This document shows, in pieces, positions 34,596 through 48,989 of a stretch of 64,000 bases of DNA; the stretch's first letter is position 1; the number at the start of each line of letters is the position of its first letter. This DNA comes from Strongylocentrotus droebachiensis (taxonomy: Eukaryota > Echinodermata > Echinoidea > Camarodonta > Strongylocentrotidae). The translations under genes were made by a program, and so were the position numbers. The notes beneath the pieces are model-generated. The model made no database searches and was not told the origin of the DNA. It saw nothing but the letters and a program-made list of their open reading frames with translations. The stretch lies in assembly GCA_035222895.1 (NCBI GenBank), contig JAVYIG010000610.1, positions 434,001 to 498,000 of the forward strand. Direction: 5' to 3'.

Positions 34596-37500
34596 GATTT
34601 TGTAGTACCATTCATAGGCAGGTTTTTATGGCCTGAAGCATTTGTGAGTCACAACAATCTGTTTTTCGATTTCATTTTTTTGTGGCATTAATTTTTAAGT
34701 CTAGTAAAACATGCATGAAATTCAAAACAGTTTCTTGCTTGCAAAATTGTCTGTAAATTGACATGTTGAAAGTTTTTGAGATCTTTAGTAAAATGTCATG
34801 TGCCCTTAAAATGTTCCACCGTAAGAAATGAAAAGTTTCACAGGAACTGAGGTAGATATACTGTAGGAAGCATAAATTTGAAAAGTTTTATAGTTTACCT
34901 AATATATTTTTCCCAAAAAGATACTAGGTCGTTTTCATTGTTTTATTGATCATTATGAAAGGAAAATGAAGAGGATATGTATCCTTCCTAGGGACAAAAA
35001 ATATATTAAATCACTTTTCTAAGTTTCATTCCTATTTACCCAGATGTTCCAACATTTAGGCAAGCAATGATATATGGTTATGTATTACTACAGTTTCTAA
35101 GTTTTCAAGATTAGTAAACAGTAATTTTATTTATGGTATTAATTATTGAACAGTAGGAAATGGACAGAGGCATTTGTGGAGGTATTAACAAAGTTATTCA
35201 TTTGAAAACATATGTTCTATAATTTATGGTATATGCATGTCTTTGAACTGAAAATTTAATTTGAATACCTTAGTTTCTTCAAACATTAAAGAGGAAGTCA
35301 ATGATGATATTTATTTGGTTTTATGTTCGGTGAAAGTTTGTGCAAAATCCAATTGAAAATAATAAAGCTGTAATCAATGAAACACATATTTACTTAGTAA
35401 TTGATGAAGGAATATATTCTTTTAATGCAGGAGTTGTGTAAAAAATTATGTAAGGTGCATGTGTGACTAAAAATTTGCTTTGGAGAAAATGGATATTCAT
35501 TTAACCCGCAATGCAAATAGGAGTGGACTGCTCAATCTATTCCACAGAGTTGTCAGTTAGTGTTTGATCAATTGCAACTTCGAAAAATCCATATTAAAAA
35601 AAGTTCTTATTTTCAATCGGATTTTGCTAGAACTCGTACTAATCTGTTTCTCTATTTTTCTCTGCTTTTATTAAAATCAAATTTCACCTTCAACCATCCT
35701 CGGGTAAAAACAAAAAATTATGTTCATTACCTTGGGGAATAAAATTCAGTATAATTATTTTCATATCTGACAGTAAATGTATTCATTTTAACTGTATTTT
35801 CTAAACAGTAAATTGACTTGTACTGTACCCCTTGTTATTAAGGGAATGCCAGCTCGTTAATCATTTGTAATACTGTATATTATTTTTGCTGTACAGCTGA
35901 GTTGACATCTCATATTATGATGTTTGTATATATGGAAATGTCTGTATTTGGAGAGGAAACAGTTTTGATATTGAATAATGTTTCCGTGAGGGTCATTTAA
36001 TGATTTGTTGGGATGGTGATAAAGATACTTTATTTATAGCAGAACTGATAACACAATTGTTAAGTCATTCTTTCGATTGATATGGGAAGGAAAAACCCGC
36101 CTCTACAAATGGTGATTGATATTTCTTTCTTTCAAAGGTAAAAACACTGGTCGTTTTGATGAAGTCATCTAATATTAAAATAAATGTTTGCCTTTTTATA
36201 CAATTAAAGTGCATTTTAATTGAAAAATCTATTTATCTTCTTTTATAAGGCACATTTTCAAATGATTTATTTATGAAGATAAATATGCAATTCTATTGAT
36301 AGAAAAAAAACAGAATATAGCAATAATGACAAAAGTGTACATTTTGTGCGTTTTTCATCCCTGATGTTCCAATTCATTGATCAAAGTATTTGTAAGCATT
36401 TAATTGTGTAAAACAATTTGTATTAAAGAATTATTGTATATATATATATGATGTCACAATTGGACCAATAAATGCTTGTATACAATTTTATGAATGTCTC
36501 AAGCAGTATTTGATTACATTGTTTTCATACATTTTGTAGACAAATGAAGATGATAATTTTATTCTTTTTGTGAAATGAAACACTTGATTTTTGTTATTTA
36601 TTTATTTATTTACTTTTATTCTATTTTTTTTTTTTTTTTTGGGGGGGGGGGGGGGGGGACGCGGTTTCTAGCAGCTAAATTACAGAGCTTATTAGGTGTC
36701 CATTAGACATGGCAGTCATCAGAATCCAACAGTGCTACGCACCAACGACTGACCATGCAGGGTTTGAGCCTGCAACAAAATGTAAATGTAGCTTTTTTGT
36801 ATTGACGTCTTCCGTCATAGCCTTGTTTTCATTTGCATTAATCTTTTTAATATTATTTGTTGAAAATCCGTTCGTGTTGCAGGCAGCATCTCAATTCCTT
36901 TCAGACTTCGTAGGCATAATCTCCAGCATCCAATTAAGGTCATCGACTCTACCTTTTCCGAAATCACTCGTGCGTAACCGTCCAGGCACCATTTTGTCTG
37001 TTTCTGGTTGGGAGGGGGGGGGGGGGGGGGGGGTTACATTGGGGTCAGAAACTTCAGTCACCAGTGTCACCATGGTATTATACAAAATAATGTTCCTATT
37101 CCACCATCTTCCTTAATTTACAAATTTCCTTTGTAATTAATGATTATCAGTCAAATTCTCAGATCATTTAGCCCTTTTAACATATATGCTATTCTCATAT
37201 TTTTTAGTAGCCTACCCAAATGATTAATTTTTCTCCCCTCGTCTTCATTGGTTTGTCATATTATGTCCCTTTTAGCTCCCATGGAATTTGTCAATTTCCC
37301 CTCTTTCTGTTCAATTTTGCACTGGAGGCCACTGATTTGTTGATATTGCCCCCCCCCCCCTACTCTGCTTTCTACCTTTCAAAACGCTTTCCTTTCTCGA
37401 GGCAAATGGTTAATTTCAATGGTCATTTTCAATCCTGACCCTCTTTCCAATGATGAAATCGGATTGGACTTGCAATGAGATTATTGTGCTGTCTCTGTAA

Positions 37501-38303
37501 CACTAACTCTAACATTTCCACATCTACCACTGATTATAGTGTCGATAATCAAGCTATGAACTGAACTTTAAAAGTATGAGAATTGTCCGATTGAAATAAT
37601 ATACGCTAAACTTCTAATTGTTTCTAGAAATAGTACTGTCGACGACTAAAATTAGCGTTTATTCAATCAGGTAATCAGTTCTTTGGTCAGACAAAATAAA
37701 ATTAAAGGATGGAATAGGGCCTTGGGAAGTTATGGGGTATAATACGTTGCAACAATGCAGAGAGCCCAGTGACTGGCACGACGAAGATATCTCAATAATT
37801 AAAGAGATCTTTACACAAAATGGATCTTTACTTACTTGTCTTAATCCTATGGCCTCACTTCGATGTTGATGTTCCTCTGAGAATTTTCACTGAGATTCTC
37901 TTGATAAACTTCTATTAGAATAGAAATTCTCTTAAAAGAAAAATGTTTCAGTCTTTGTGTTTGAATAACTTATAAAGTCGCACAGTTCACGCAGCCGCCG
38001 TTTTGCAGATCCTTTTGGACAATATAATCGTAGGGATCTTGTGGGAATTAAAAAAAGTGTTATGCATGATCTGATACATAAAGCATGTGGTTAATAACCA
38101 ATCACCAAAAAGTAGTTTGCGAATTTTTGACGTAATTTGTATGAAATAACAATGACCCTCCAAAACGAGGTTCAAATATTGAACGAAGCTCCAATGCTAA
38201 ACCTATGGCATGCCAAAGGTCAAATTTTTAGTTGTCCCTCTAGTATTCCTCCTTGGGAGGACGTACTGTGTATGAACCCATAGAGCTATATAAGACTTAT
38301 TAT

Positions 38304-41300
38304 CAGAGGCGGCGGAGCGACTTCCAAAGTGGGGGGGGGGGGGGCACCAACAAAAAAGGGCATTTTCTGGAAAAACGGGCACCTGCAAAGGGAAATCCTC
38401 AAAGCGAAAATATACAATTTGTTTAGACATTGGTATATACCCCTATATCGTGATTACGTTACCAGGGATGACTTCAATATCTGTTCTCTTTTGACATCAT
38501 ATAAGATATTACTTAAGCATCATACTTTGCAGTTGGGTATGATGGTCTGAACATTCATTTGCGAGCGAGGAAAATTGTTAAGATTTGTGAGGTCGCAGTG
38601 CGAAAAATTACATCATATAAAGGGGAAAACCCAATACTGATGGGGTTATAAGCACATTCTCATAACGGAAGACTAAAAAGACCTTTGATAAGTAACATAA
38701 TTATAAGATCTAGACTATAACTACGAGCGAGCGTAGCGAGCGAGCTTTTGGGGGAAATTGCTCTTAGTCGCTTGAAATTAGGGGCATGTTTAATGACGAG
38801 AGGAAAAGGGGACACTTATCAAAAGGGTTAAGACACTTATTAGAAAAGAAAAAGAGCACGTCTCAAAGTACTTAGGTTAATTATCAGAGGTGAAAATGGG
38901 GCACTTCTTACACCTAAAAAAGAGGCACGCACCAGGGATGAACAGGGATTTTATAAGAATGGGAAATGGGCATTTTTCGACGGAAAAGAGGCACACATTA
39001 GATTTTGATAGGGGCATTTATAAGAAGTGAAAGAGGGCATTTATGAAAAAGGGATAGGTTCCCTTTTAGAAAGGGAAAAGGGGCACATATCATGTTTAAA
39101 AGGGTAATTATCAGAGGTGAAAAGGGGCACTTGTGAGAATGAAAAAGGAGCACTAATGATAAAGGGAAATGTGGATTTTTTTTAAAGAAAAGGAGGAACC
39201 GATCAGATTTTAATAGGGGCATTTATCGGAGATGAAAGGGGGGTTTTCATGAGAAGGGGGAAGTGGCTCTTATCAAAAAGGAAAAGAGGCACATGTTAAA
39301 ATAAACGGGGCACTAATCAAAGATGAAAAGGGGTTATTATGAGAAGGGGAACGGGGACTTATAAGAAGGAAAAAGATCATTTATTAGGATAGACAAGGGG
39401 AACGTGTCAACATAAAAGGGGCATTTATATAAGATGACAAGAGCACTTATCAGAAGGGGAAGGGGCACTTCTTGTACCTGAAAAGGGAGACTTACTAGAG
39501 ATTTTAAAAGGCACTGATGAGAACGGAAAATGAACACTTATTGCAAAGGAAAATGTGAACTTATCATAGGAAAAGGGGTACGTGTCAAAATAAAAGAGGC
39601 ACTGATCAGAGATGGAAAGGGGAAAGGGGCACTTTTCCTATGTAAAAAGGGGCACTTTGGGGGTATTTCAAATATTCATAATTTTCTGATTATTGTTCTG
39701 ATCTATTTAAAGCTTTTTCTTTTCTGTTTTCTGCTTTTCATGCAAATGAACTTATTGCGAGAATTGGATTTCCCATTCATTTGTTCCAGCCATCTGGGGT
39801 AGTGGCACTGATTTTTCGTCTTCTTTTTTGCCCCCGAAAATTTGAAAATCGCATCGGCCGATCTTTTGCTCAACACCCATCCCCACCCCCCCCCCACCTG
39901 GATCCACGCCTGGTTTGACGTCATACTGGCTAAGTTGTCAAGGTTGCTGGTTCCAAACAATATCGTGGTGATCCCATGTACCAGCGCCAAACACTGTATT
40001 TACCTTGCTCCAACCCGTCGTTGAATGATTTTGTGGTAAACCTAATGCGCAGGCTCTGTTGTTTAGAACCAGTAACCTGGACGACGAGCGAATATGACGT
40101 GAGCGATTCGGTACTCCATACACTTCAGGGGCCCGATTTGTATAGTTTTATACTAGCTGGTAGCTATCATTATTGGTGATAATTAGGCCCTTGTGTATAC
40201 TGTCTGTGTAACCCTCCTACAATAATATGTGTGTAAAAGCAAGATTTTTGGGGAAATATCCGGGCTTTCTGCCGTGGTATTTATATTTCATGTCTTTCCA
40301 AGGAGTTATTACGGGTAGGACAGAGGCGGCGGAGCCAGGGAGGGGGGGGGGGGGGGCACAGTGCACCACTTTTCAAGTACCCCTGTAATAGTGCTTTTAC
40401 ATAGGAAATGTGCCCCCTTTTACCTCAGATAAGTACGTTTTTGTTTAAATTTCTATAGGTGCCAGTTTCACATTTGTATAATAGTGTCGTTACCACCTCT
40501 GATACGTACCCCCCCTTCACTTATGATAATTGACCCTATTACAATCTTAGAGGTGCCCATTTTACTTTAACAAGTGTCCTTTTCTTTTAAAATAAGTGCC
40601 CGTTTCATTTTTGATAAGCGCCTTCTTTTATTTTGAAATGTGCCCCCCTTTCTTTTAAATAGGAGCCACTTCCAGTTCTCATAAATGCCCCTTCTCACAT
40701 CTGATAAATGCCTCTTTTCAAAAGTCATTAGTGCCCCTTTTCCTTTAATAATAATTGCCCATTGTATTTTGTAATAAGTGTCAAATTGTATTCCCACAAG
40801 TGCCTCTGCCCCTTACCACCTCTGATAAGCGCCCCCTCACGTATGATAATTGCCCCTATTCAAATCTGAGAAGTGCCCATCTCACTCTAAAAAGTTTCCT
40901 TCTCTTTTGTAATAAGTGCCCCTTTTCATCTTTGATGAGTGCCCCTTCTCACCTATGATAAGTGTTTTTTTTCCTTTGTATAATAATAATAATAATAATA
41001 ATATTCCGTTCTTGTATAGTGAATATCACATTATAACATCCCTATGCGCTTCTATAAAACTTTGGAAATTATTACTTTAGCTTTAGCTCCGTCAACCGTT
41101 ATACGCACAGTGCATTTCAAGGAATAAACCTTTCAGGTATGCCCTCTTTTCATTCTTATCAGTGCCCCTTTTCATCTCCGCTGAGTGCCCTTATTCATAT
41201 TTGAGAGGTGCTCTCTTTAACTCTGTACTAAGTGTCCGATTTAATTTGTCTCTTGCCTCCTTATCCTTTCTAATAAGAGCCATTTTCCTTCTGATAATGC

Positions 41301-41448
41301 CCTTTACCATTGTAATAAGTACCCCTTTTTAGTTTTTTTGCAGTATACCAATTGCTAAAAATTGTAATTTTCGCTATGAGGCTTTTCTTTGTAGGTGCCC
41401 CTTTTTTCTCCAGAAAGTGCCCCCACTTTGTCGCTCTGCCGACCCTGG
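38304..41448. mobile_element. Foldback-like element with mirrored GGGGCAC repeats, unit 2
   Basis: Counterpart of 13,972-17,250, with the same ends (cagaggcggcggagcgac on the left; gtcgctctgccgaccctgg on the right) and the same nested fragment. It differs by G-run lengths and small indels, including an extra GTACCCC-containing repeat near 41,310-41,335. Confidence 0.75.
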
Positions 41449-43582
41449 TGAATTAACTTTGTTGTGCATTGTTGGCTGTCATTTACACAAACTGCGGTTT
41501 ACCATGTCATATCTGAACAAATCTTTACGTGTTCTCAATTTTCTGTGTGTTTAATTAAGATACAGGAATGTGCAGAATACTTTACTTGTGTTGTTTTGTT
41601 TTAGTATCATGCTATATCTCATCAAGGCATTTCAATGAGTCGTGTGTGCATGAGCCTTAAAGAAACACAGCCTAATGATTCATTAATGGCGAGAAAATAT
41701 TACCTAGTTTAACCCCAAGAAATCTGCTTTACGATACCCCCCCCCCCCCCCATTCTACTTGCGCGTCATTTCCTCAGCAGAAAAGTATAAACATGTACAA
41801 ATTCTAGAAATTGAAATGCACATTATTTTGAGGTGTCGTGGCCTATACTGGATACCTCTTCCGACTGTGGGTCACATGGTTTGGTGTTCGAGTCTCGCCG
41901 CGTCACCAATTTCATTGTCAAGTCATTAATTTGACAATTACATTTGCCACTCTCCACCCAGGTGTTAAAAAGTTTCCGATATGAGGGAATTCGTTGAATG
42001 CTGTGAGCTCTGCAATCGGTAGCCTAGCAGATCAAGGATAATAAAATAGCGCCTTGAGCACCTTTCGCGAAGGAAATGTGCACTATAAAAAACCCAAATA
42101 TTGTTATTATCATTTATTATTTGAAGCTCTATACTTTCTGTGACTACATTGTACATCTTTATCCACACAAGGTATTATTAATCAGAATGATAGTTTGATT
42201 TATCAAGTGCTTTAGTCTAGCGCATTAACATTTCTGAATTTCTGCATCATAAAGAACATTCAACGGTGCTACCATCTAAAACATGATATTATTCAATTGA
42301 AATTATTTTCGACATTTTCAGTGCATAGAATTAGAGATGAGGAAGAATTTAGCACATATTTTGTGTATTTTTATGTCGTTTTTCTGACCAATAAAACATT
42401 TTAAGAAAAAAAGAAGGAGATGCATTTAATATAGAATCATATGACATAGTGCTATCTTCAGATTTGTTGTCAGCCTTTTAACACTAACTTATTTCAAATA
42501 TCCCTCTTCTCTCTCTCCCTCCCTTCTTCCTCCTGTGGATCCAGTATGATCTTGGTACTGAATCCACATGAGGTATTTAGTACCTAGTTTTCAGATTTAT
42601 TTACCTGTAAAAATGATTATATTGATCAGGCAATAACTTAGTAAGTTGAAATCGTAGTGTATTGAAACTGAGATAAAAAGAAACAGATCAAGAATTGGAG
42701 AAAGAGAGAGAGGGAGAGAGAGAGAGGGGGGGGGGCGGAATCCGAATCACCATTGATGAAGAGAGAGGGAAAGAGAGAGTGGGACGGAGAGAGAGAGAGG
42801 GAGAGTGAGAGAGAGAAGGGAAATTGAAAAATACACGGAAGATAAAGGAACAAGAGAAGGAAGAGGAATAGTGGGAAGAAACAAAGATTTAAAAAACTGC
42901 ATGGTTGCGCAGGGCAGTCACCCTTGACCATTTTCACCGGTACAAAAAAAAAAAAAAAAAAAAAAAAAATCTCATTTTCAAACTGAGAAGTAACTTATCA
43001 AGAGAGGGCGCATGTTCATTTATGGGAACTGATCACTTTGCCCTCAAACCATGCAAAATCTAAAGTGCGCATGTATTTTTGAGCAAGCTGCTTGAAATGT
43101 GTGGTATTTCCTGCTTTGGCAGCCGATCATGTCAATTTCATCCTGTAATCTACATGATGGAATGGGTATACACAGGTGTGTATGATATCTGAAAACAAAG
43201 TGTATCTTCATTGGTTTGTCATTGAGATGTCTTTCAGGGAGCTGTGAATGAGTAATAAAACTGATATAAAGGTGATTTAATAACATGTAAAAAGGTTACA
43301 AGAAAAAGAAAAGACATTTTGAATAATCAAAATTTTGAACATAATGAACATAATGGACAATTGAGAATAGCACATCATGATATCAACATAAAAAGCAAGG
43401 TGTGTAATTTTTAATAAACAAGCTAAGACATGTATGGTTGTGAAAAGTATGTAAAAAACTTACATAAATTTAGCAAAATTGTATTTATTTACTAACACCA
43501 TCAACAATGTAACAGTTCATACTAGTACAAAAGTGTTAAAATATATAGACAGAAATTACATTAATAAGGCACAGTTAATTAA
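41449..43582. other. Spacer with SINE and GA tract, unit 2
   Basis: Collinear with 17,251-19,340. It holds the second SINE copy (own entry), a GA tract at 42,698-42,820 and a longer poly-A run near 42,944-42,969. No gene seen. Confidence 0.7.
41833..42122 (+). repeat. tRNA-derived SINE, unit 2
   Basis: Same insertion as at 17,631, inherited through the duplication. A- and B-box-like segments are unchanged apart from scattered substitutions. Confidence 0.8.
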
Positions 43583-44991
43583 AGGTAAAGACCAGTTTTG
43601 GAAACGCCCCAATTTCAAAAAATGAAATGGAACCCAAGACGAAAATCCAATTGAAACCAATTGAACACCAATTGAAATTTCAATTGGTTTCAATTGGTTT
43701 CAATTGGTCTCAATAGGTTTTAACAGGTTTCAATGGGACCTCAGATATTTTCAATTGGTCCAGATTGGCCCCATTGGACAAATTGGCCCCATTGGCCCCA
43801 TTGGCCTAGGCCCCATTAGACTTTAATGGGTCCCCAATTGGTTTCAATTGGTCCGGATTGGCCCCATTGGACAAATTGGACCCATTGGCCTAGGCCCCTT
43901 TATTGGGTCCCCAATTGGTTTCAATTGGACCAATTGGCCTTAATTTGGACTTCAATTGGTCCCATTGAAACCAATTGGCCAATTGAAACCAACAAATCTA
44001 GGCATCTCATGAATATTCATTATCACTTTACACGTGTCACAGAAAAATAAATTTATCATGATTTGTTAAGCAAATTATGACAATGCACATCAATTTTGTG
44101 ATTTCTTTATTCCTTCAGCAATTATTAACCAATAGATTATTTTGTCTGATCATGTTACAATTACATTCACGTTTTAGCAATAGATATATTGATTTATATA
44201 TTGATTATATGATTACTAACCAAGAAACAATATACATATTTAGTATATATATTTGTACGAGCCAATGTCACTGTAAATGAAATTCTTGAATTCACTTCAA
44301 ATGATCTTTGTGATGAAGTTAATGCAAATGAGATTGGAATATACCTAATTGGTGGACAGTTGCCAATATCGATTATGAAGTATCAATAATTTATTACTGG
44401 TTCTTCTAACTGGATCGATTTACCAATTGAATCCCCATTGAATGCCCCCATTGAATCCCAATTCAATACCATTGGCAATTTGGAGTAAACGGAAAGTGAA
44501 ACAATGGGTACCCATTGAAACCAATTGGCAATTGGTCCCCAATTTGGAGTAAATGGAAAGTGAAACAACCCATTGTTTCACTTTCCATTTACTCCAAATT
44601 GGATTCAATGGGGACATTCAATGGGGATTCAATTGGATTTTGGTCTTGGGAAGCTCTTATTACCAATCATGTGAAACAATATGTTTTGAATAATACGTGA
44701 TGATACAAATTTTGCCGTGAAACCGCCTACTAATTGATATATTTGGTAAATTATTATATCTTTTTGGACCTGATACATATAACGCACGTGACGCGCGTAG
44801 TCCCATATACATCTTTCTGTGTACTATGCTTGTAACTTTACTAAGACTGGGCCAAATTTCCTATCTTTTTGATGATTCCAGAACCTTGCAGTACACACCA
44901 ATACGTATATGCTATATGATCAACCTTTTCTGATCGATTCCACAACGTTTCTTTCACAATTCGATCGCATGACCACAACTGGTCTTTATCT
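43583..44991. mobile_element. TTAA-flanked element filled with CCAATTGG words
   Basis: 1,409 bp. The left end is aggtaaagaccagttttgg and the right end is accacaactggtctttatct, flanked by TTAA at 43,579-43,582 and 44,992-44,995. Positions 43,640-43,990 and 44,400-44,640 are irregular reiterations of caattggtttcaattgg, ccccattgg and similar, on both strands. The piece after 44,650 matches the interior of the smaller family member at 63,612. No transposase ORF is present. Confidence 0.82.
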
Positions 44992-47900
44992 TTAAATCAT
45001 TTATACGTGTCATACCCTTGTTTACATTTTTCTTTTTTTAATGACTCAAGAATGAAAGATGGGCTGGTTGAATTAGGTCCTTTTTTGAACACTTTTAGAT
45101 GTAAGCTCTAAAAAGTCTCATTCTCTAAAAATGTAAATAGGGAGAAATCAATTTTCCACATACATACTGTACTTAAAGAATTTCAAAACTTTGTAAGGGT
45201 AGGAATAATTTAGTTGTTACTGTATCTGCCAATCAACACAAATAAGAATGTAATTTCTTTACCCATACCAGTAATGTGAAAAGAGGAATAATATATTTAT
45301 AGGAATTAAAAATACAAAAGATGTTTTTGTCAAAATATATCCAGTAAACTATTACAACAAAAGTGCTCACAAAGACTTACAGAAAAGAAAATGATATGTT
45401 TACCAAACCAATAACAATGCTACAGTACACAGTGTTATTATAAAAAGAGATACAACAACATATTTACAGGAATTTAAAGATACTATGTCCCTTTTGCAGC
45501 CAACATCAAATTATGTAGAACTTTGCAGGAATTATGAATATGTCATGCATGTCCTATCTGTGAAATTTAAACGTTAGCACTCTCCTAATATTCAAATTAT
45601 GCAAGGAAATCCGTTTACTTGCTAGACTTCACTGTCAGACACTATTGAGTGACTGACTGGCTTTTTTTCTTCTTTGGTAATAACAAACATAAACTGAGCT
45701 GTAAAGGGTACCATGAGCATTTGTCTACATCAATAACCCACTTCTTGTAATGGCCATAAATAAACTGATTGAATCTTTATGCAGCATAAAACGTACCACC
45801 ATTCGGTACAGTGGTCTGAATATCAGACCATTACTTACTGGCTCTATAGCTCCTAAGTCGATTCAACAACTAATAGTCGTTATTTTCCCATTTAAAGACA
45901 TTTTAAAGCTCCCCTCTTTTTAGGGAAGTTCTAAATTAGTATTATCTTTCAAATGCCGTTGGAATTTAACCTTTTCGTTTTTTGGGCCTGCAAAAGGGAC
46001 ATAGTACCTTTGACACAAAAGTATTTGTTTACCAAAATTGTTAAATGTTGTAAAAGAGGAATAATATATATTTACAGGAATTAAAAATACGAAAGATATA
46101 CTTATCAACCATCACCAGTAAAGTTTTACAACAAAAGTGCTAACAAAGACTTACAGAAAAGAAAATTATATGTTTACCGAAACCAATAACAATGCTACCA
46201 TACACAGTGTTATTAAAGAGATAAAGATATTTACAGGAATTAGAACACAAAAGTATTTGTTTACCAAAATCGTTCAAATTTATGATAAAAATGTATTGTA
46301 ATATTCAATGAAGTAACCCCCCCCCCCCAAGTATTTATTTATTATGCCAGTAAACTTTTACAACAAAAACATGAAAAAATACAGAAATCAAACAAAAGGT
46401 ATTTATTTACAACCACCAAAAACAATCGTTAGAATTAGTATTATTTCAAAAGTGCTGAATGATTAACTGAATTTCTTTACCCACACCAGTCGGTCTATGC
46501 CGGTATGATCCCCTTTTTGTGTAAGGCCAAATAACAAAAATTAAGTGTTTCTCATCCCCACCCGCCTCCTTTTTAGCCGTCGCCTCCTTCTTAACAAACT
46601 ATTTACTACCGGTATTCGGAAAGAAGAAGCCCCCCCCCCCCCCCAAATGACCCCCCTCACCCCCCCCCCAAAAAAAGCCTGTGATAAATGTTTTGTTTAA
46701 ATAGCTTCTCAAGTGATACAAATCATTTGTTTTGTCATACATTGCATCAGTATATACTTACAAGTTACATAGCACATCATCTGTGAATAAATAGGCCTGG
46801 CTAGTTATAATTAGCGTGGCAGCCATCTTGAGAAAAGATTGCGAAAAATTGCAAAATGGTAAACGGTAATGCCCTTCCTCCTCCTTTTTTTTTAAAAGTC
46901 CGGACGAGAAACACATAATTTTTGTTATTTGGCCCAACGTAAATGATGTAAATAGTACTAAAAGTGTACTTGTAATTTATCATAAATTTAAAAAAATTCT
47001 TATTTTCATAGCCTAATCTTAAAAAAACATTTAATGAACTTGCTTTATTACAGACACCTGTATTTTCCTGTAGTCTGGAAGCACAGACTCTAGGTTTAAC
47101 ATAATTCCATAAAGTCTTGAGCAGAGCTTAGCTAGCCCTGTCAGTCTCTGACAGCTACAGTACAGAGCCTATGGGATACATTAGTGACGTTATATAACTA
47201 AAGTGGATTTCAATTTTATTTACATAAAAGGAGTACGGTAGAACAATAATAGATATTATACAAGAAAATGAAGTACAATAACAAATACAATGACAGTAGG
47301 AACTATATAACCACCAACTAACGACTGCGGACTATGGATAACTCAAAGAAAACATTTAAAACAAATTTTTGTTTGTACATGAATCTTTTGTACATGATCT
47401 TTTATATATCTGGCTTTGCAATCATATTTCAATCTCCAGAATAATATGCTTATTAATGAAATCTTGAAATGAAACTTTGTGTGAAACATTACCAATAAAA
47501 CAAATTAACATTAGGCATCGTTTCACATTTTAGTATGTTTTTGATGAGTGAGAATGTTGCTAGATCGTTTAGGAAGAGAGAGGGGGTGTAATTTTGGTTC
47601 AAATTTGCCACATAATGTCCCAAATATTAAAAAACAAAGCAAAATGAAGAAAGACGGTCACATTAAAAAGAAATGCGTACAAGGCTTGCTGCAGGTTCTC
47701 ACACCCTAATCTCCTCCCCAATAGCAACACCCTTGTCGACCAACAAAATTGAAACAAGAAACCAAATGCAACAGTATTAAATGACAGCCTATTTATTTTT
47801 TTGACTAAATTGAGATTTTGCTTATGGCCATTTCTTTGAGAGTCATCTAGTATTTGTGGCCTTGCCTCAATTTTCTATCTTAAATTGTGTTTGTTAAGCA

Positions 47901-48054
47901 AAATACGAAATGCCTAAATCAAGTGAAACAGAAACATCACCAAATATTTTTCCTAAAATATGGGAGTCCTGATCAAAACACATAATACCCAGAAACTCTC
48001 AAAAGTTCCATGTTTATTTGTCTTGTAATTTATCAGCAATTCCATGTCCATTAA
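44992..48054. other. Repeat-rich spacer, unit 2
   Basis: Diverged repeats of about 400-750 bp marked by 'ttacaacaaaagtgct' (about 45,353 and 46,128) and 'tgtttacc(g)aaaccaataaca', with C runs at 46,318 and 46,631. A piece with ttttttagggaag / gcctgcaaaagggacatag at 45,920-46,000 is unlike its neighbours. No gene seen. Confidence 0.6.
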
Positions 48055-48989
48055 CTCTTTATGCGCCACTTAAAAAAACCCCCTGTGCCACATTCTTTTA
48101 GGGTCACACATTTCGAGGGAATCTTTATTGACTCTGCTGAATCAAGAGGCTATAACTCTTCACTGGATGATCATGATGAAAAATATTGTGCAGCAAAGTT
48201 GTAGACCGGAAAACGTGCTTTTCGATGAACCGTCATTTGTTATATTTTGAATTATCATTTTTATAATAATCATAATTATATAATGTTTAATTTTTCTTAT
48301 TTACGGCAGTTTTTTATCCCTCTAGAATTTCTTATTTAGCAATGATAAGACATCTTCAAATCGAATCTATTAGAAAGGTGGACTTCTTACCTTTCTTTAC
48401 ATACCTTGCTCAAGTATTCTAACAATTCAGAAGGTTAGTATTTAGGTTGTTGAAGAAAAGAAGTTCAATAGGGAGAGACTTGAAAGTACCCCGCTCAGCC
48501 ACCCTTGACAATGGGCTAATCTGCCCATTGAAATCCCTATTACCCCAGGTTATTGTCAATGTCCGGTTTAGCGGGGCATGAAAAGGGACGTCGTGGGGAT
48601 GTTTTTCTTTGTTGTGCCATGATAAGTCAATAAGAAATAAGAGAATGTTATTGATTTTGCCCACTGGTATGAGCATGTAAAAATGGTATAGGCATAATAT
48701 ATTATATGTGATATACATGACATAATCAGCATCTTATTGAAATGTCTCATTATGAATGTTCACCGCATCTGTTCTCTCACCTTCTTTACCCCTCAATAAA
48801 ATTGATTTCAAGTACATTTATCACAGCCATAGATATACAAAGAAAGAATGAATCAATCTTAAAATATAAACTATATTGCATTGTTTTCCATTTACTTTAT
48901 TGTGAGAGAGCTTATTATCAGAAATGATTGACGAGTGGAGTATGCAATGAATAAAATATGGAGAACGGACGTGAGAGACATTATGAGAG

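Larger units (their letters stand above)
30641..38303 (+). other. PLPP 3' tract, unit 2
   Basis: Collinear with 6,850-13,971. It contains a GA tract (30,785-30,990), a chimeric transposon fragment (32,284-32,557), a hairpin (34,480-34,595) and a T-run/G-run junction (about 36,620-36,658). Long G/C runs at about 37,013 and 37,348 differ in length from unit 1. No coding region is visible. Confidence 0.65.

Noticed and set aside
48419..48718. 99-codon minus ORF inside the piggyBac-like element, considered as the transposase C-terminal part
   Set aside because: No convincing DDD-domain or Cys-rich motif, and the frame does not connect with the N-terminal remnant.
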